A DNA stretch of 64,000 nt from Candidatus Amulumruptor caecigallinarius (GCA_023665575.1 JAMPDQ010000003.1:24792-88791), one strand, 5' to 3'. Counted from the stretch's first letter, positions 1 through 8,671 are shown. Numbers and translations: made by a program. The notes: generated by a model not told the origin, from the sequence alone.

Positions 1-666
1 GGGGATAGCCTGGCCGCCATGCATTTCATTTTGCGCTGTTTCAAGCGATATGCAGGCGATTACGCTGGCAGTCTCTATTCGCTTGGCAGGGCGCGATTCG
101 CCGTGGCCGGCCACAAAGCCGTTTTTCAGAATCCTGTCGAGAGGATGCTGCACACAGGTGAGGCTCTTGGTAGGGTAGTAGTCTTTATCGTGAATATGGA
201 TGTAATTGTTTTTTACAGCCTGCTTCACCACCGGCGACAGAAGATAATCATCCACGAACGGTTTTGTGGTTTCGCTTGCGAATTTCATCATCATTCCGGC
301 CGGAGAATCGGTGTTCATATTGGCATTTTCGCGCGTGATATCATTATTTTTGGCCTCGATGATTTCAAGAAACATGTCGCGGGTTTTTGCACGGCGGGCA
401 ATGGAACGCTGATCGCGATAGGCAATATAACGTTTTGCCACATCCTTGCGAGCCGACTTCATCAACTCCACTTCCACGCGGTCCTGAATCTCTTCCACAG
501 TCATGCGCTCCTTGCCGCCGATGCCGATACGGTCGGTGATTTTTTGAATCAATGTCTCATCTTCACCCATTTCTGTGGTGAGCATAGCTTTGCGGATGGC
601 CGCCTTGATTTTCTCTTCGTTATAACCCACGACTCTTCCGTCGCGCTTCTCTACCAATTGTATCAT
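1..666 (-). CDS. nrdD: Anaerobic ribonucleoside-triphosphate reductase, N-terminal part (runs off left edge)
   Basis: Reading leftwards from the ATG at 664-666 there is an open frame of 222 codons to the window edge, so only the N-terminal third is visible. It begins MIQLVEKRDGRVVGYNEEKI, a typical ATP-cone (allosteric nucleotide-binding) domain over about residues 3-95. It then continues into the class III reductase body, with ETAQNEMHGGQAIP at the very edge, a stretch characteristic of NrdD. Class III enzymes reduce ribonucleoside triphosphates to deoxyribonucleotides under anaerobic conditions with a glycyl radical installed by NrdG. The glycyl-radical end and nrdG are outside the window. 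A good promoter lies at 1138-1168, and the leader between it and the gene contains a 76-bp tandem array. Confidence 0.93.
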   Translation of the reverse strand, partial: MIQLVEKRDGRVVGYNEEKIKAAIRKAMLTTEMGEDETLIQKITDRIGIGGKERMTVEEIQDRVEVELMKSARKDVAKRYIAYRDQRSIARRAKTRDMFLEIIEAKNNDITRENANMNTDSPAGMMMKFASETTKPFVDDYLLSPVVKQAVKNNYIHIHDKDYYPTKSLTCVQHPLDRILKNGFVAGHGESRPAKRIETASVIACISLETAQNEMHGGQAIP

Positions 667-730
667 CGATAGTAATGCTTTTTTAATGGATAATGAATCA
701 GCCGCAAATTCTGTGGCTCTGTATCAAAAG

Positions 731-1112
731 AGCCGCGGAGCGGCGTTGCTGTAGTTAACCCCACATGACCTTAGGGAATGTGTGGAAACCCGCAAAATCC
801 CCGCGGAGCCGCGGAGCGGCGTTGCTGTAGTTAACCCCACATGACCTTAGGGAATGTGTGGAAACCCGCAAAATCCCCGCGGAGCCGCGGAGCGGCGTTG
901 CTGTAGTTAACCCCACATGACCTTAGGGAATGTGGGGAAACCCGCAAAATCCCCGCGGAGCCGCGGAGCGGCGTTGCTGTAGTTAACCCCACATGACCTT
1001 AGGGAATGAGGGGAAACCCGCAAAATCCCTGCGGAGTCGCGGAGCGGCGTTGCTGTAGTTAACCCCACATGACCGTAGGGAATGTGGGGAAACCCGCAAA
1101 TCCCTGCGGAGC
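731..1112. repeat. Tandem array, five 76-bp units
   Basis: Five head-to-tail units begin at 731, 807, 883, 959 and 1035; the spacing is 76, 76, 76 and 76 bp and the last unit is 75 bp. Units differ at a few positions (for example gtgtgg, gtgggg or gagggg in the middle), so they are diverged but clearly homologous. Each unit carries the string ttaaccccacatgacc followed by a G+C-rich gcggagccgcggagcggcg palindrome. The array lies in the predicted 5' leader of nrdD. Open frames across it on the minus strand only repeat a GLTTATPLR-like peptide and are not credible genes. Confidence 0.93.
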
Positions 1113-1137
1113 CTCGCAGAGGCGACGAGTTTCGGTG

Positions 1138-1168
1138 CAAAATTAATCTATTTAATCAATCGGGCAAA
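1138..1168 (-). promoter_or_regulatory. Bacteroidales-type promoter for nrdD
   Basis: On the minus strand there is TTTG (1165-1168), a 19-bp spacer and TAATTTTG (1138-1145), an exact match to the Bacteroides -33/-7 consensus TTTG-N19-TAnnTTTG. Transcription would start near 1131, pass through the whole 76-bp array and reach the nrdD ATG at 666, giving a leader of roughly 465 nt. Confidence 0.72.
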
Positions 1169-1315
1169 GTTTTAACGCAAGAATTGTAGATAAGTTTTTC
1201 GTTTTAGACAACTTTTTCTGTAGATAAAATTTGCACATTGCTTATATTCAGCAATATGCAAAATTTATTGGAAAACTTTTTTAACATTTCCCGGTCTGAA
1301 TACTTATTTTTAGTG

Positions 1316-2443
1316 TTAATCCATCCTGTCACGGTAATCTTCGTATGTAAATTTTCTGAGCATTTTCAGTTCGCCGGAAACACTCTGCAATATTATGGAC
1401 GGATGCTGAATCCCGTTGAACATATTGGTCTTTACAGTGGTGTAATGATTCATATCGAGCAGAGTCAGCTTGTCGCCGGCTTTCAGCGGTTTTTCAAATT
1501 TCCAGTCTCCGACGAAGTCACCGCTCAGACATGAATTGCCACCGAGACGGTAAGAAATACCGGTTTCGCTGTCATCGGGGAGTGCCTCTGCAATTGCCGG
1601 CTTGTAGGGCATCTCAAGGCAATCGGGCATGTGGCATGCAAATGAGGCATCGATAATGGCGGTGCGCACTCCGGCATCCTCCACCACATCGAGCACTTGC
1701 GTCACAAGATTGCCGGTTTGCCATGTAAATGCACTCCCCGGCTCTATAATCAGCTCCAGGTGCGGATACATCTCGTGTATCCGGTTGATTATTCTGACAA
1801 GGTGCTCCGTGTCGTAATCCTTGCGTGTAATCAGGTGGCCGCCTCCCATGTTTAGCCATTTCACTTGCAGCAGGAGATGCCCGTATTCCTCAAGAAAAGC
1901 GTGCAACACGGTTTCAAGGTCATGGCTCGACGATTCGCATAGCGCATGAAAGTGAAGGCCCTCTATGCCGGAGGGGAGTTTGCCGCCAATATTTGCAGTG
2001 CTTTCACCAAATCTTGATCCCGGCATGCAAGGATTATAGATATCGGTTTCTATCACGCTGCAATGCGGATTCACCCGCAGACCGGCCGAGACTTTTTTCT
2101 CCGACAGTTCCATTGCAGGGCGGAATTTCTCATATTGGCTGAGCGAATTGAATGTGATGTGAGAGCATCCTTTCAGAAACTCCGGGAACGCTTCATCGGT
2201 ATATACCGGACAATATGCGTGCACATCATTTCCGAGGCATTCGAGCGAAAGCTTCATCTCGTTGAGGCTGCTGGCCGTGGAAGCGGTGAAATATTCTCCG
2301 ATTATGGGGAATGTTTTCCACAGGGCATTGGCCTTGAAGGCCATTATAATCTTGAGATTGGCATCTTCCGATACCCGTTTAAGTTTCTCGAGGTTGGCGC
2401 GCAGCTTCTCTTCATATACTATATAATATGGAGTTGGTATCAT
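1316..2443 (-). CDS. nspC: Carboxynorspermidine/carboxyspermidine decarboxylase
   Basis: This is a 375-aa PLP-dependent enzyme of the alanine racemase-fold decarboxylase family. It decarboxylates carboxy(nor)spermidine in the last step of the alternative polyamine route. The PLP lysine is K37 in IIMAFKANA. Other family motifs are GLHFHALCES, NMGGGHLI, IIEPGSAFTW (phosphate binding) and FACHMPDCLEMPYKP. Length is normal for NspC. Its ATG overlaps the uvrD stop by 4 bp (ATGA), so it is the last gene of the operon with the HsdR_N protein and UvrD. The partner carboxyspermidine dehydrogenase is not in the window; aguA and aguB, which make putrescine, lie about 6 kb away. Confidence 0.93.
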   Translation of the reverse strand: MIPTPYYIVYEEKLRANLEKLKRVSEDANLKIIMAFKANALWKTFPIIGEYFTASTASSLNEMKLSLECLGNDVHAYCPVYTDEAFPEFLKGCSHITFNSLSQYEKFRPAMELSEKKVSAGLRVNPHCSVIETDIYNPCMPGSRFGESTANIGGKLPSGIEGLHFHALCESSSHDLETVLHAFLEEYGHLLLQVKWLNMGGGHLITRKDYDTEHLVRIINRIHEMYPHLELIIEPGSAFTWQTGNLVTQVLDVVEDAGVRTAIIDASFACHMPDCLEMPYKPAIAEALPDDSETGISYRLGGNSCLSGDFVGDWKFEKPLKAGDKLTLLDMNHYTTVKTNMFNGIQHPSIILQSVSGELKMLRKFTYEDYRDRMD

Positions 2444-4704
2444 TTCAGTATTTTGAATTTGGCAAATTTTAGCAAAAGTCGTTTTACGCCGGTGGCCCCG
2501 AAATCCACCGTGATTGAGGGTTCTCCCGATATATGTCCTTTATCAGTTATCACGCCTGTGCCGAGTTTGGCATGCTCGATTTTCATTCCTATATTCAGTT
2601 CATTGGGAGCATGCTGTGGCAACGGGCTGAAGAAATCCGACTTTATTTCGTTCACTTTCCTCATTCGGGACGTAGTTTCATATCTGTTGATTTCGTTGCT
2701 TGCGTTGCTTGCGTTGCTGCTGTCGGATGAGCTGAGAGAGCTGACAAAGCGCGGATCGAGTTCGCTGATAAAGCGCGAGGGCGACGACAATTTAGTCTGC
2801 CCGTTTCTGAAGCGTGTCTTGGCGTATGTGATGGTGCAGTGTTTTTTCGCACGTGTTATGGCCACATACATCAGCCTTCGCTCCTCCTCAATCTCTGCTA
2901 TGGAATTCATGGCCATTGCCGAGGGGAAAAGTTCTTCCTCGGCACCGACAATATAGACATGTTTGAATTCAAGTCCTTTTGCGGCATGCACGGTCATGAG
3001 TGTCACTTTGGGTTCGTCAGAATGTTCCTTTTCATCGGCATCGGTGGCGAGCATCACCTCTGAGAGAAAGGCCGCCATGTCGGTCGGAGTTTCTCCCGAT
3101 TCAGTTCCGGCCTCCACAAAGTTGTGCAGGCCGTTGAGAATCTCCATCAGATTCTCTTGCCTTGCGATGCTTTCCGGAGCATTGTCATGTTCATATAGCA
3201 TCAATATGCCGGTGCGGTTAAAGATTAATTGTCCGAGTTCGTAGGCATCCGATGTTTTATTCTCTTCAGTAAATTCGGCAATCATGTCATAGAAGGCGTC
3301 GAGCTTTTTGCGAGTGCCGGAATTCACATCAACGGGATATTTCTCCGGGTCGCCGAGAACTTTCCATATGCTCACACCGGCAGCCGAAGCTGCGACCTGC
3401 AGTTTTTTCAGAGTGGTTTCTCCGATTCCGCGTGTGGGAAAATTGATTATTCTGCGCAGGGCTTCGTCATCGTCCGGGTTGATTGCGAGCCGGAAATAGC
3501 TGATCACATCCTTCACCTCCTTGCGCTGATAGAAGGCAGTGCCTCCAACAAGCCGATAGTTGATATTTTGTTTGCGCAGAGCCTCTTCAATCACACGGCT
3601 TTGGGCGTTGGTGCGATAGAGCACGGCGTAGTCTTCATAGCTGTCATGTTCGGAGAGTTTGTGATTGGCGATAGAGTGTGCCACAATATATGCCTCCTCG
3701 ATATCACTGTAGGTGCGTACTATTTCCACAGGCACACCCTCTTCGTTTTCGCTGTATACTTCTTTTTTCAGCTGGCGTGTGTTGCGTTTTATCAAACTCC
3801 CGGCAGCATTCACAATGTTGCGAGTGCTTCGGTAGTTGCGTTCAAGCCTGAAAGTCTTCAGCCCGGGAAACGACCGTTCGAGATTGATTATGTTGCCTAT
3901 GTTGGCACCGCGGAAAGAATATATACTCTGCGCATCGTCACCCACTACACAAATCCTGTTTCCGGGGCGGCTCAGCTGTGTAATCACCATGTGCTGGGCG
4001 AAATTGGTGTCCTGATATTCATCCACCAGAATGAAGCGGAAAAATTCGCGGTAATGGCGGCAAATGTCGGGATTGTCGCGCAGCAGCAGATTCATATAGA
4101 ATAGGATGTCGTCAAAATCCATGGCATTTGCCGCGAGGCATCGTTGCGTGTAAAGTTGGAATATCCTCCCGGTCATGGGGCGTTTCTGTTTTCGGTCAAC
4201 ATCGCCATATTGCGCGATATATTGCCCGGCAGTCATCATGGAGTTTTTGGCATTTGAAATTGTTGAAGCCACGGAGGCCGGTTTGTATTGCTTTTCGTCA
4301 AGGCCGAGTTCGCGGATTATAAGCTTTATCAGCGAGCGGCTGTCGGCGGAGTCGTAGATGGTGAATCCGGGGCGGAAGCCCAAAAGTTCGGCATGACGCC
4401 TCAATATACGCAGAAAAATGCTGTGGAAGGTGCCCATCCAGATCCGTTGCGAGAGCTTTTCACCCACCATTTCCGCCACGCGGCTCTTCATTTCGCGTGC
4501 CGCCTTGTTAGTGAAGGTGAGTGCCAGTATGCGGTGAGGTTCGAATCCGAGCCGCAGCAGGTGCACAATTTTATAGGTAAGCACACGCGTTTTCCCCGAC
4601 CCGGCACCGGCTATGACCAGCGAGGCTCCATCGCAATATTCCACCGCAGCCCTCTGCTGCGGATTGAGGTTGTCGAGATAATTATAGTCAGGTTTTGTAT
4701 GCAT
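2440..4704 (-). CDS. uvrD: UvrD/PcrA-type ATP-dependent 3'-5' DNA helicase
   Basis: A 754-aa superfamily 1A helicase. Visible motifs are the Q motif LNPQQRAAV (13-21), Walker A AGAGSGKT (32-39), motif Ic GTFHS, Walker B DEYQDT (228-233), motif III VGDDAQSIYSFRGA (about 255-268), motif IV LERNYRST, motif V LMTVHAAKGLEFKHVY and motif VI RRLMYVAITRAKK. After a Ser/Asn-rich linker (SSLSSSDSSNASNASN) comes the C-terminal Tudor-like module typical of PcrA/UvrD, which contacts RNA polymerase. It unwinds DNA in nucleotide excision and mismatch repair and clears replication blocks. It starts 20 bp after the HsdR_N gene and overlaps nspC by 4 bp. Confidence 0.96.
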   Translation of the reverse strand: MHTKPDYNYLDNLNPQQRAAVEYCDGASLVIAGAGSGKTRVLTYKIVHLLRLGFEPHRILALTFTNKAAREMKSRVAEMVGEKLSQRIWMGTFHSIFLRILRRHAELLGFRPGFTIYDSADSRSLIKLIIRELGLDEKQYKPASVASTISNAKNSMMTAGQYIAQYGDVDRKQKRPMTGRIFQLYTQRCLAANAMDFDDILFYMNLLLRDNPDICRHYREFFRFILVDEYQDTNFAQHMVITQLSRPGNRICVVGDDAQSIYSFRGANIGNIINLERSFPGLKTFRLERNYRSTRNIVNAAGSLIKRNTRQLKKEVYSENEEGVPVEIVRTYSDIEEAYIVAHSIANHKLSEHDSYEDYAVLYRTNAQSRVIEEALRKQNINYRLVGGTAFYQRKEVKDVISYFRLAINPDDDEALRRIINFPTRGIGETTLKKLQVAASAAGVSIWKVLGDPEKYPVDVNSGTRKKLDAFYDMIAEFTEENKTSDAYELGQLIFNRTGILMLYEHDNAPESIARQENLMEILNGLHNFVEAGTESGETPTDMAAFLSEVMLATDADEKEHSDEPKVTLMTVHAAKGLEFKHVYIVGAEEELFPSAMAMNSIAEIEEERRLMYVAITRAKKHCTITYAKTRFRNGQTKLSSPSRFISELDPRFVSSLSSSDSSNASNASNEINRYETTSRMRKVNEIKSDFFSPLPQHAPNELNIGMKIEHAKLGTGVITDKGHISGEPSITVDFGATGVKRLLLKFAKFKILK

Positions 4705-4724
4705 CCGGGTTTCTTTTGTTGCTG

Positions 4725-5198
4725 TCAGTTGGCACTGAATGCTGTGGTTATATCGTTGTAGTCGGGTATGCGGGGAATAAAATGATAAGAGAAGCGCTCA
4801 TAGTCAATGCGGCAACAATAATGACTCAATCCGTTCGAAACAATCAGATAGCGCGCTTTCAACTCCATATTGTAGCGCACAATCTGGTCGAAAACATCTT
4901 GTGTCACATTCACATCAGGAGATTTATATTCCACAATCAGCAGCGGGTGGCCGTCGCGGCCGAACACCACCGTGTCGCAACGTTTGCGGGTGCCATTCAC
5001 ATCAATTCCTATTTCATTGGCCATTAATGCCGGCGGATAATGGAAATTGCGGGCGAGCCATGATGTGAAATGCTGCCTCACATTCTCTTCGGGGGTGAAT
5101 GCCACATATTTATTGCGCAAAGGGTCGAACACTTTTGTGATTCCCCCCTCCTCGCGGAGTCGCAGCTTCACCGGCGGAAGATTCAGAGTCTGTTTCAT
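4725..5198 (-). CDS. Stand-alone HsdR N-terminal (PD-(D/E)xK-like) domain protein
   Basis: A 157-aa protein matching the free-standing type I restriction enzyme R-subunit N-terminal family (HSDR_N_2 type). The nuclease-like core is visible: KRCDTVVFGRDGHPLLIVEYKSP, with the acidic D and the E-x-K pair in the spacing of PD-(D/E)xK enzymes. There is no helicase or methylase partner, so it is not a complete restriction system; its role is unknown. I chose the ATG at 5198 because MKQTLNLPPVKLRL resembles the family start. An upstream in-frame ATG at 5231 adds 11 residues encoded by duplicated repeat sequence and would sit at or before the likely transcription start. It heads an operon with uvrD and nspC. 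Confidence 0.82.
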   Translation of the reverse strand: MKQTLNLPPVKLRLREEGGITKVFDPLRNKYVAFTPEENVRQHFTSWLARNFHYPPALMANEIGIDVNGTRKRCDTVVFGRDGHPLLIVEYKSPDVNVTQDVFDQIVRYNMELKARYLIVSNGLSHYCCRIDYERFSYHFIPRIPDYNDITTAFSAN

Positions 5199-5223
5199 AA
5201 AGAATTTAGAGTCTGTTTCATAA
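5185..5223. repeat. Two direct copies of the dispersed AGAGTCTGTTTCATAA motif
   Basis: The 16-mer agagtctgtttcataa occurs at 5185-5200 and again at 5208-5223, 23 bp apart. It is the TIR-like end of the intergenic repeat family seen throughout the window. The CAT inside each copy provides an ATG on the minus strand. The first copy provides the start codon chosen for the HsdR_N gene. Confidence 0.8.
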
Positions 5224-5235
5224 TTTTTCAATACA

Positions 5236-5243
5236 CAAAATTA
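5236..5243 (-). promoter_or_regulatory. Candidate -7 box for HsdR_N-uvrD-nspC operon
   Basis: TAATTTTG on the minus strand matches TAnnTTTG; no good -33 TTTG is found at 19-21 bp. Transcription would begin near 5229, about 30 nt before the ATG at 5198. Confidence 0.4.
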
Positions 5244-5263
5244 CTAATTAATTTCAAAAAGAA

Positions 5264-5293
5264 AAAGGGCTGCGTTTTGAAACGCAACCCTTT
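5264..5293 (-). terminator. Terminator of the SusE/F-like gene
   Basis: The arms AAAGGGcTGCGTTT (5264-5277) and AAACGCAaCCCTTT (5280-5293) form a stem with a 2-nt loop and one mismatch. On the minus strand it is followed by a T-rich run, and it lies just beyond the stop at 5329. A second small palindrome, CAGGTTTGAAACCTG, lies at about 5309-5323 between the stop and this hairpin. Confidence 0.7.
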
Positions 5294-5328
5294 CTCGCTA
5301 TTTCCTTCAGGTTTGAAACCTGAATAAC

Positions 5329-8300
5329 TTATTTCACAACTTTGGTGGATTTACCGTTGGCAACACGAATGAACACACCCTTATCCGGATTTGCAACCTT
5401 TACACCCCGGAGGTTATAGTAAACTGCATTCTCCATCTCGTCGATTGTGATTCCATCAATGCCGCTATAGCCGGCGGAAATGGTGAGAACCATTGTTTCG
5501 GGATTGAGAGTGAAGGTATATGTGTAGCCTGTCGCAGCTTTGATTTTGAGGTCGTTAGAAGCTTCAGACTCGGGAGCGAACTGCACGGTTGCGGTCTCTG
5601 TCTGCTTGAGCTGGGTGAGGTCTACCTCAACTCCATCAACTTTGTAATAGTTTTTGGGAGTGCCATTGATTTTCTTGATGATAATCATTTCGGCTTCGTC
5701 GCGCTGAGCTTCAATTGAAAATTTGTTCTCCGCATTGAGCTCGTTGTCGGCCCACATCTGCTCTGTCAACGGCTGATTCATGTTGGTGTGGAGCACCCAG
5801 GTCACAATCTCCTCGGTCACTGTTGTGCCGGTGATCTTGAGAGTGTTTGCTTTAGTGTCGAGTGTCAGAGTCACATCAGTGGCATCCTTGGCAAGACCCA
5901 TATTAGCAATATTGTCGTAAGTTTCAACAGTGTATGTTTCGCCGGGAACCATGTTGGTATTCTTAGTAGAATACTGCGAGCCCCAGGTTGATGTTGCAAT
6001 CTTGAATTCACCGGCGAGTTTGGGAATTGAAAGGGTGTATACGCCTTCACTTGCAATTGCGAAACGATAGTCTTCAACTGCGGGCCAGTCAGAACCGGTG
6101 ATTGCACCTCGGAGATAGAGGTCGGAAAGTTCGGGGGTGGGTGCGCTGCCTACTTTTTTGATTGTGATCTCGTTGTTGGCCACGTTGTAGGTAACGTTAA
6201 AGATGTCGCCGTCGGCTGCACCTTCAATAGAGGATGCTTTCCAGTTTTCCTGACCTTCACCTGCGAATGCAAGTTCGGTGGGAGTGTCCATCTGGATGTT
6301 CTCGCCGCTGTAGAACATGTCAGCCTTTGTGTTGTAAACATAGAGAGCAAACGGATCCTTTCCAAGGGGAAGGTTCTCATATTCAACGATGCCGCTTTCA
6401 GGCACTTCAACGCCCTTGTAATAGTCAGAGCCGTCGCCGGTTTTCCAGTTGTCAGAACCGATGTTCACATACCAGCCCTCGTAGCCGGGAGTGGGTTCAA
6501 CAGTATTCTTCTTCAGGATAACGTTGATTTTGGACACCCGCGCTGCGCTGCTTGGGTTGGTAAATGTGACATTGCCGATACCATCTTCGTTGGTATATGT
6601 GGCAGTGCAGTATCCATCGGTCAATTGATTGGTCCCTTTGTCGAATGTTCCGGCCTGGCCTTCAGCAAGTGTGAATTTGTTCACATGGCTTTTGGCATTA
6701 TGCATTAACACGATCTTGGTTATTGAATAGCCTTCGGGAGCGGCAACATTGAAATTGCCGGTTTTGTTTACTCGGAAAGTGTATTCTCCTTTTGCCGTGA
6801 CATACAGACGTACTGTTTTTTCGCCTGTCGGGCCACCCATGATGGTGACGTTGTCAATTGTAAGGGGCACATCGTTGACCCAGTAGCATTTGTTGCCTGA
6901 GTCGGATGTCCATTTGTCAGTGCTTTCGGGAATTGAGCTGTTCGTAGCCAGCATGCCTTCGAGACTGTCGAAGTTGAAGGTGACATCGAGGTTCTGCTCA
7001 GTCGGGGGAGTCGGGGGATTGGGGGTGTCGCCGCCAACCTTTGTGAGGAGGATAGTGTTGTTCTTCACATCGATTGTCACATCATATGTGTCACCTTCGG
7101 CAGCGCCTGCGATTGTAGAGGCAGTCTGGGTTGTGGCAACTGTAAGTGTGGTGGTTGTACCCGGCACGATGTCGGCAGCATAGAGATAGCCGTCAGCCTT
7201 GCCATTCCATGTGGATACGGCAAACTCAAGGTTGCTGAAGGGGAGGGCGGTAAATGTTGCCACACCCTCGGCGTTGGGCTGTGTCTCTTTCCAATAGTCA
7301 GAGCCGGCGCCTTCGATGGTTTTCCATGCATCGCTGCCGATCTTCACATACCAGGAGCTGTAATCCTCAGTCGGGGGAGTCGGAGGATTGGGGGTGTCGC
7401 CGCCAACCTTTGTGAGGAGGATAGTGTTGTTCTTCACATCGATTGTCACATCATATGTGTCACCTTCGGCAGCGCCTGCGATTGTAGAGGCAGTCTGGGT
7501 TGTGGCAACTGTAAGTGTGGTGGTTGTACCCGGCACGATGTCGGCAGCATAGAGATAGCCGTCAGCCTTGCCATTCCATGTGGATACGGCAAACTCAAGG
7601 TTGCTGAAGGGGAGGGCGGTAAATGTTGCCACACCCTCGGCGTTGGGCTGTGTCTCTTTCCAATAGTCAGAGCCGGCGCCTTCGATGGTTTTCCATGCAT
7701 CGCTGCCCAATTTTACATACCATGAAGCATAGTCTTCAACCGGAGGAGTCGGGGGAGTGGGAGGATTGGGAGTATCAGCTTTTGTGAAGAGAATGGTCTC
7801 ATTCTTGGTGTCAACAGTGATTGTAACACCGGTCTGCTCAGCTGAGAAAGACATGTCGTTGTCCATACCACCCTTGACATAGGTGTAAGTTTTACCGAAC
7901 TCGATGCTATTACGCTCCTCATAAGGAACTGTGCAGGAGAATGACCAGTCGGCATTTCCAACCTTAAAAGCGCTGTTTGCCGGGATTGTCACATCGGAGA
8001 GAGTGTATACGTCATCGTTTTTAGTGAACTTCCACGCGGCCTGAGCGGCATAATCATTAAATGCGCCGCGGAGATAGAGGTCCCCGATTTCAAACACAAC
8101 TTCGCCACCAAGAATAAGTTTCATATTGTTGGTGTCGATGGTCATGTTGTAGGTGCCGGCAGGCAGCTGCCATGAGGCATCCACACCATAACTCATGGCG
8201 TTTTCGCCGGTTTGGGGTGTAGTGTTGTTTGTTGCCGGCGCATAGCGGTGGGCATTGGTGACATTCCAAGACGAGCCGAGCTCCGATGTGAATGCAAACC

Positions 8301-8496
8301 AGAAGGTTTGGTTCGTGGTGACTTGATACGTAAAGACACCATCTGACTTCTTGTCAAGCTCTTGGCCCTTGTTGTAAGCAAAGCCGCCGACCTGCGTACC
8401 CATGACATACAGCTTGTCGGCCTTGACGGCATACGTGCTGAGAGGGGTGAGGAGAGCCAAGCCTGCCAAAGCAAACGTTTTGAAAAGGTTCTTCAT
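5329..8496 (-). CDS. Secreted multi-domain SusE/SusF-like outer-membrane protein
   Basis: A 1055-aa protein with a signal peptide (MKNLFKTFALAGLALLTPLSTYA). Several beta-sandwich modules like those of SusE/SusF starch-binding proteins follow. DLYLRGAFNDYA (about 138) and DLYLRGAITGSDW (about 785) mark canonical modules. SWYVKLGSDAW, SWYVKIGSDAW and GWYVNIGSDNW start three related modules at about 259, 382 and 665. Proline-rich linkers (NPPTPPTP) separate modules. Modules two and three are identical over about 107 residues. The C-terminus (VYYNLRGVKVANPDKGVFIR...VVK) resembles a type IX-like sorting tail. It probably binds or displays on glycans at the cell surface, but no substrate can be read from sequence and no SusC/SusD neighbours are present. 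Confidence 0.72.
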   Translation of the reverse strand: MKNLFKTFALAGLALLTPLSTYAVKADKLYVMGTQVGGFAYNKGQELDKKSDGVFTYQVTTNQTFWFAFTSELGSSWNVTNAHRYAPATNNTTPQTGENAMSYGVDASWQLPAGTYNMTIDTNNMKLILGGEVVFEIGDLYLRGAFNDYAAQAAWKFTKNDDVYTLSDVTIPANSAFKVGNADWSFSCTVPYEERNSIEFGKTYTYVKGGMDNDMSFSAEQTGVTITVDTKNETILFTKADTPNPPTPPTPPVEDYASWYVKLGSDAWKTIEGAGSDYWKETQPNAEGVATFTALPFSNLEFAVSTWNGKADGYLYAADIVPGTTTTLTVATTQTASTIAGAAEGDTYDVTIDVKNNTILLTKVGGDTPNPPTPPTEDYSSWYVKIGSDAWKTIEGAGSDYWKETQPNAEGVATFTALPFSNLEFAVSTWNGKADGYLYAADIVPGTTTTLTVATTQTASTIAGAAEGDTYDVTIDVKNNTILLTKVGGDTPNPPTPPTEQNLDVTFNFDSLEGMLATNSSIPESTDKWTSDSGNKCYWVNDVPLTIDNVTIMGGPTGEKTVRLYVTAKGEYTFRVNKTGNFNVAAPEGYSITKIVLMHNAKSHVNKFTLAEGQAGTFDKGTNQLTDGYCTATYTNEDGIGNVTFTNPSSAARVSKINVILKKNTVEPTPGYEGWYVNIGSDNWKTGDGSDYYKGVEVPESGIVEYENLPLGKDPFALYVYNTKADMFYSGENIQMDTPTELAFAGEGQENWKASSIEGAADGDIFNVTYNVANNEITIKKVGSAPTPELSDLYLRGAITGSDWPAVEDYRFAIASEGVYTLSIPKLAGEFKIATSTWGSQYSTKNTNMVPGETYTVETYDNIANMGLAKDATDVTLTLDTKANTLKITGTTVTEEIVTWVLHTNMNQPLTEQMWADNELNAENKFSIEAQRDEAEMIIIKKINGTPKNYYKVDGVEVDLTQLKQTETATVQFAPESEASNDLKIKAATGYTYTFTLNPETMVLTISAGYSGIDGITIDEMENAVYYNLRGVKVANPDKGVFIRVANGKSTKVVK
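7016..7707. repeat. 369-bp tandem duplication inside the SusE/F-like gene
   Basis: Positions 7016-7338 and 7385-7707 are identical for 323 bp at an offset of 369 bp (123 codons). The match also extends leftwards with a single mismatch (7015 against 7384). Outside this block the flanking modules are clearly diverged, so the duplication is recent or kept identical by gene conversion. Confidence 0.9.
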
Positions 8497-8574
8497 TTTT
8501 TTTAATAGTTAGTTATAAGGTTAATTAAAATTGGTGTTTTCTGATTTTAAGGGGTTAGTTATTGCTTTTTGGGG

Positions 8575-8671
8575 ATTAATGGAAATTATGGAAATTATGG
8601 GAATTATGGATTCATTCACATATGCATCTCTTGTTTCCCATTCTCTCATGGTTCTCATGGTTGTCATGAAT
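8575..8671. repeat. Short 9-bp repeats in the SusE/F-like gene leader
   Basis: At 8575-8612 the unit ggaaattat is repeated (ggaaattat, ggaaattat, gggaattat). At about 8641-8671 a different 9-mer, tctcatggt, is repeated twice and then decays (tgtcatgaa). Both lie between the candidate promoter at 8727-8734 and the ATG at 8496. The stretch 8497-8833 holds no gene. Confidence 0.7.

Noticed and set aside
19-672. A 217-codon plus-strand open frame at the left edge
   Set aside because: It is antisense to the nrdD 5' region, whose ATP-cone and MHGGQAIP sequence are unmistakable.
731-1112. CRISPR-like regular repeats
   Set aside because: The 76-bp units are directly tandem with no unique spacers, so this is a tandem array and not a CRISPR.
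907-1140. A 77-codon minus-strand frame across the tandem array
   Set aside because: It is a repetitive translation of the 76-bp units with a TTG start at the promoter; no independent support.
4725-5198. Type I restriction system
   Set aside because: Only an isolated HsdR N-terminal-type domain is present; there are no HsdS, HsdM or translocase genes nearby.
7077-7700. Two identical 84-codon minus-strand frames
   Set aside because: They are out-of-frame shadows of the duplicated module in the SusE/F-like gene.
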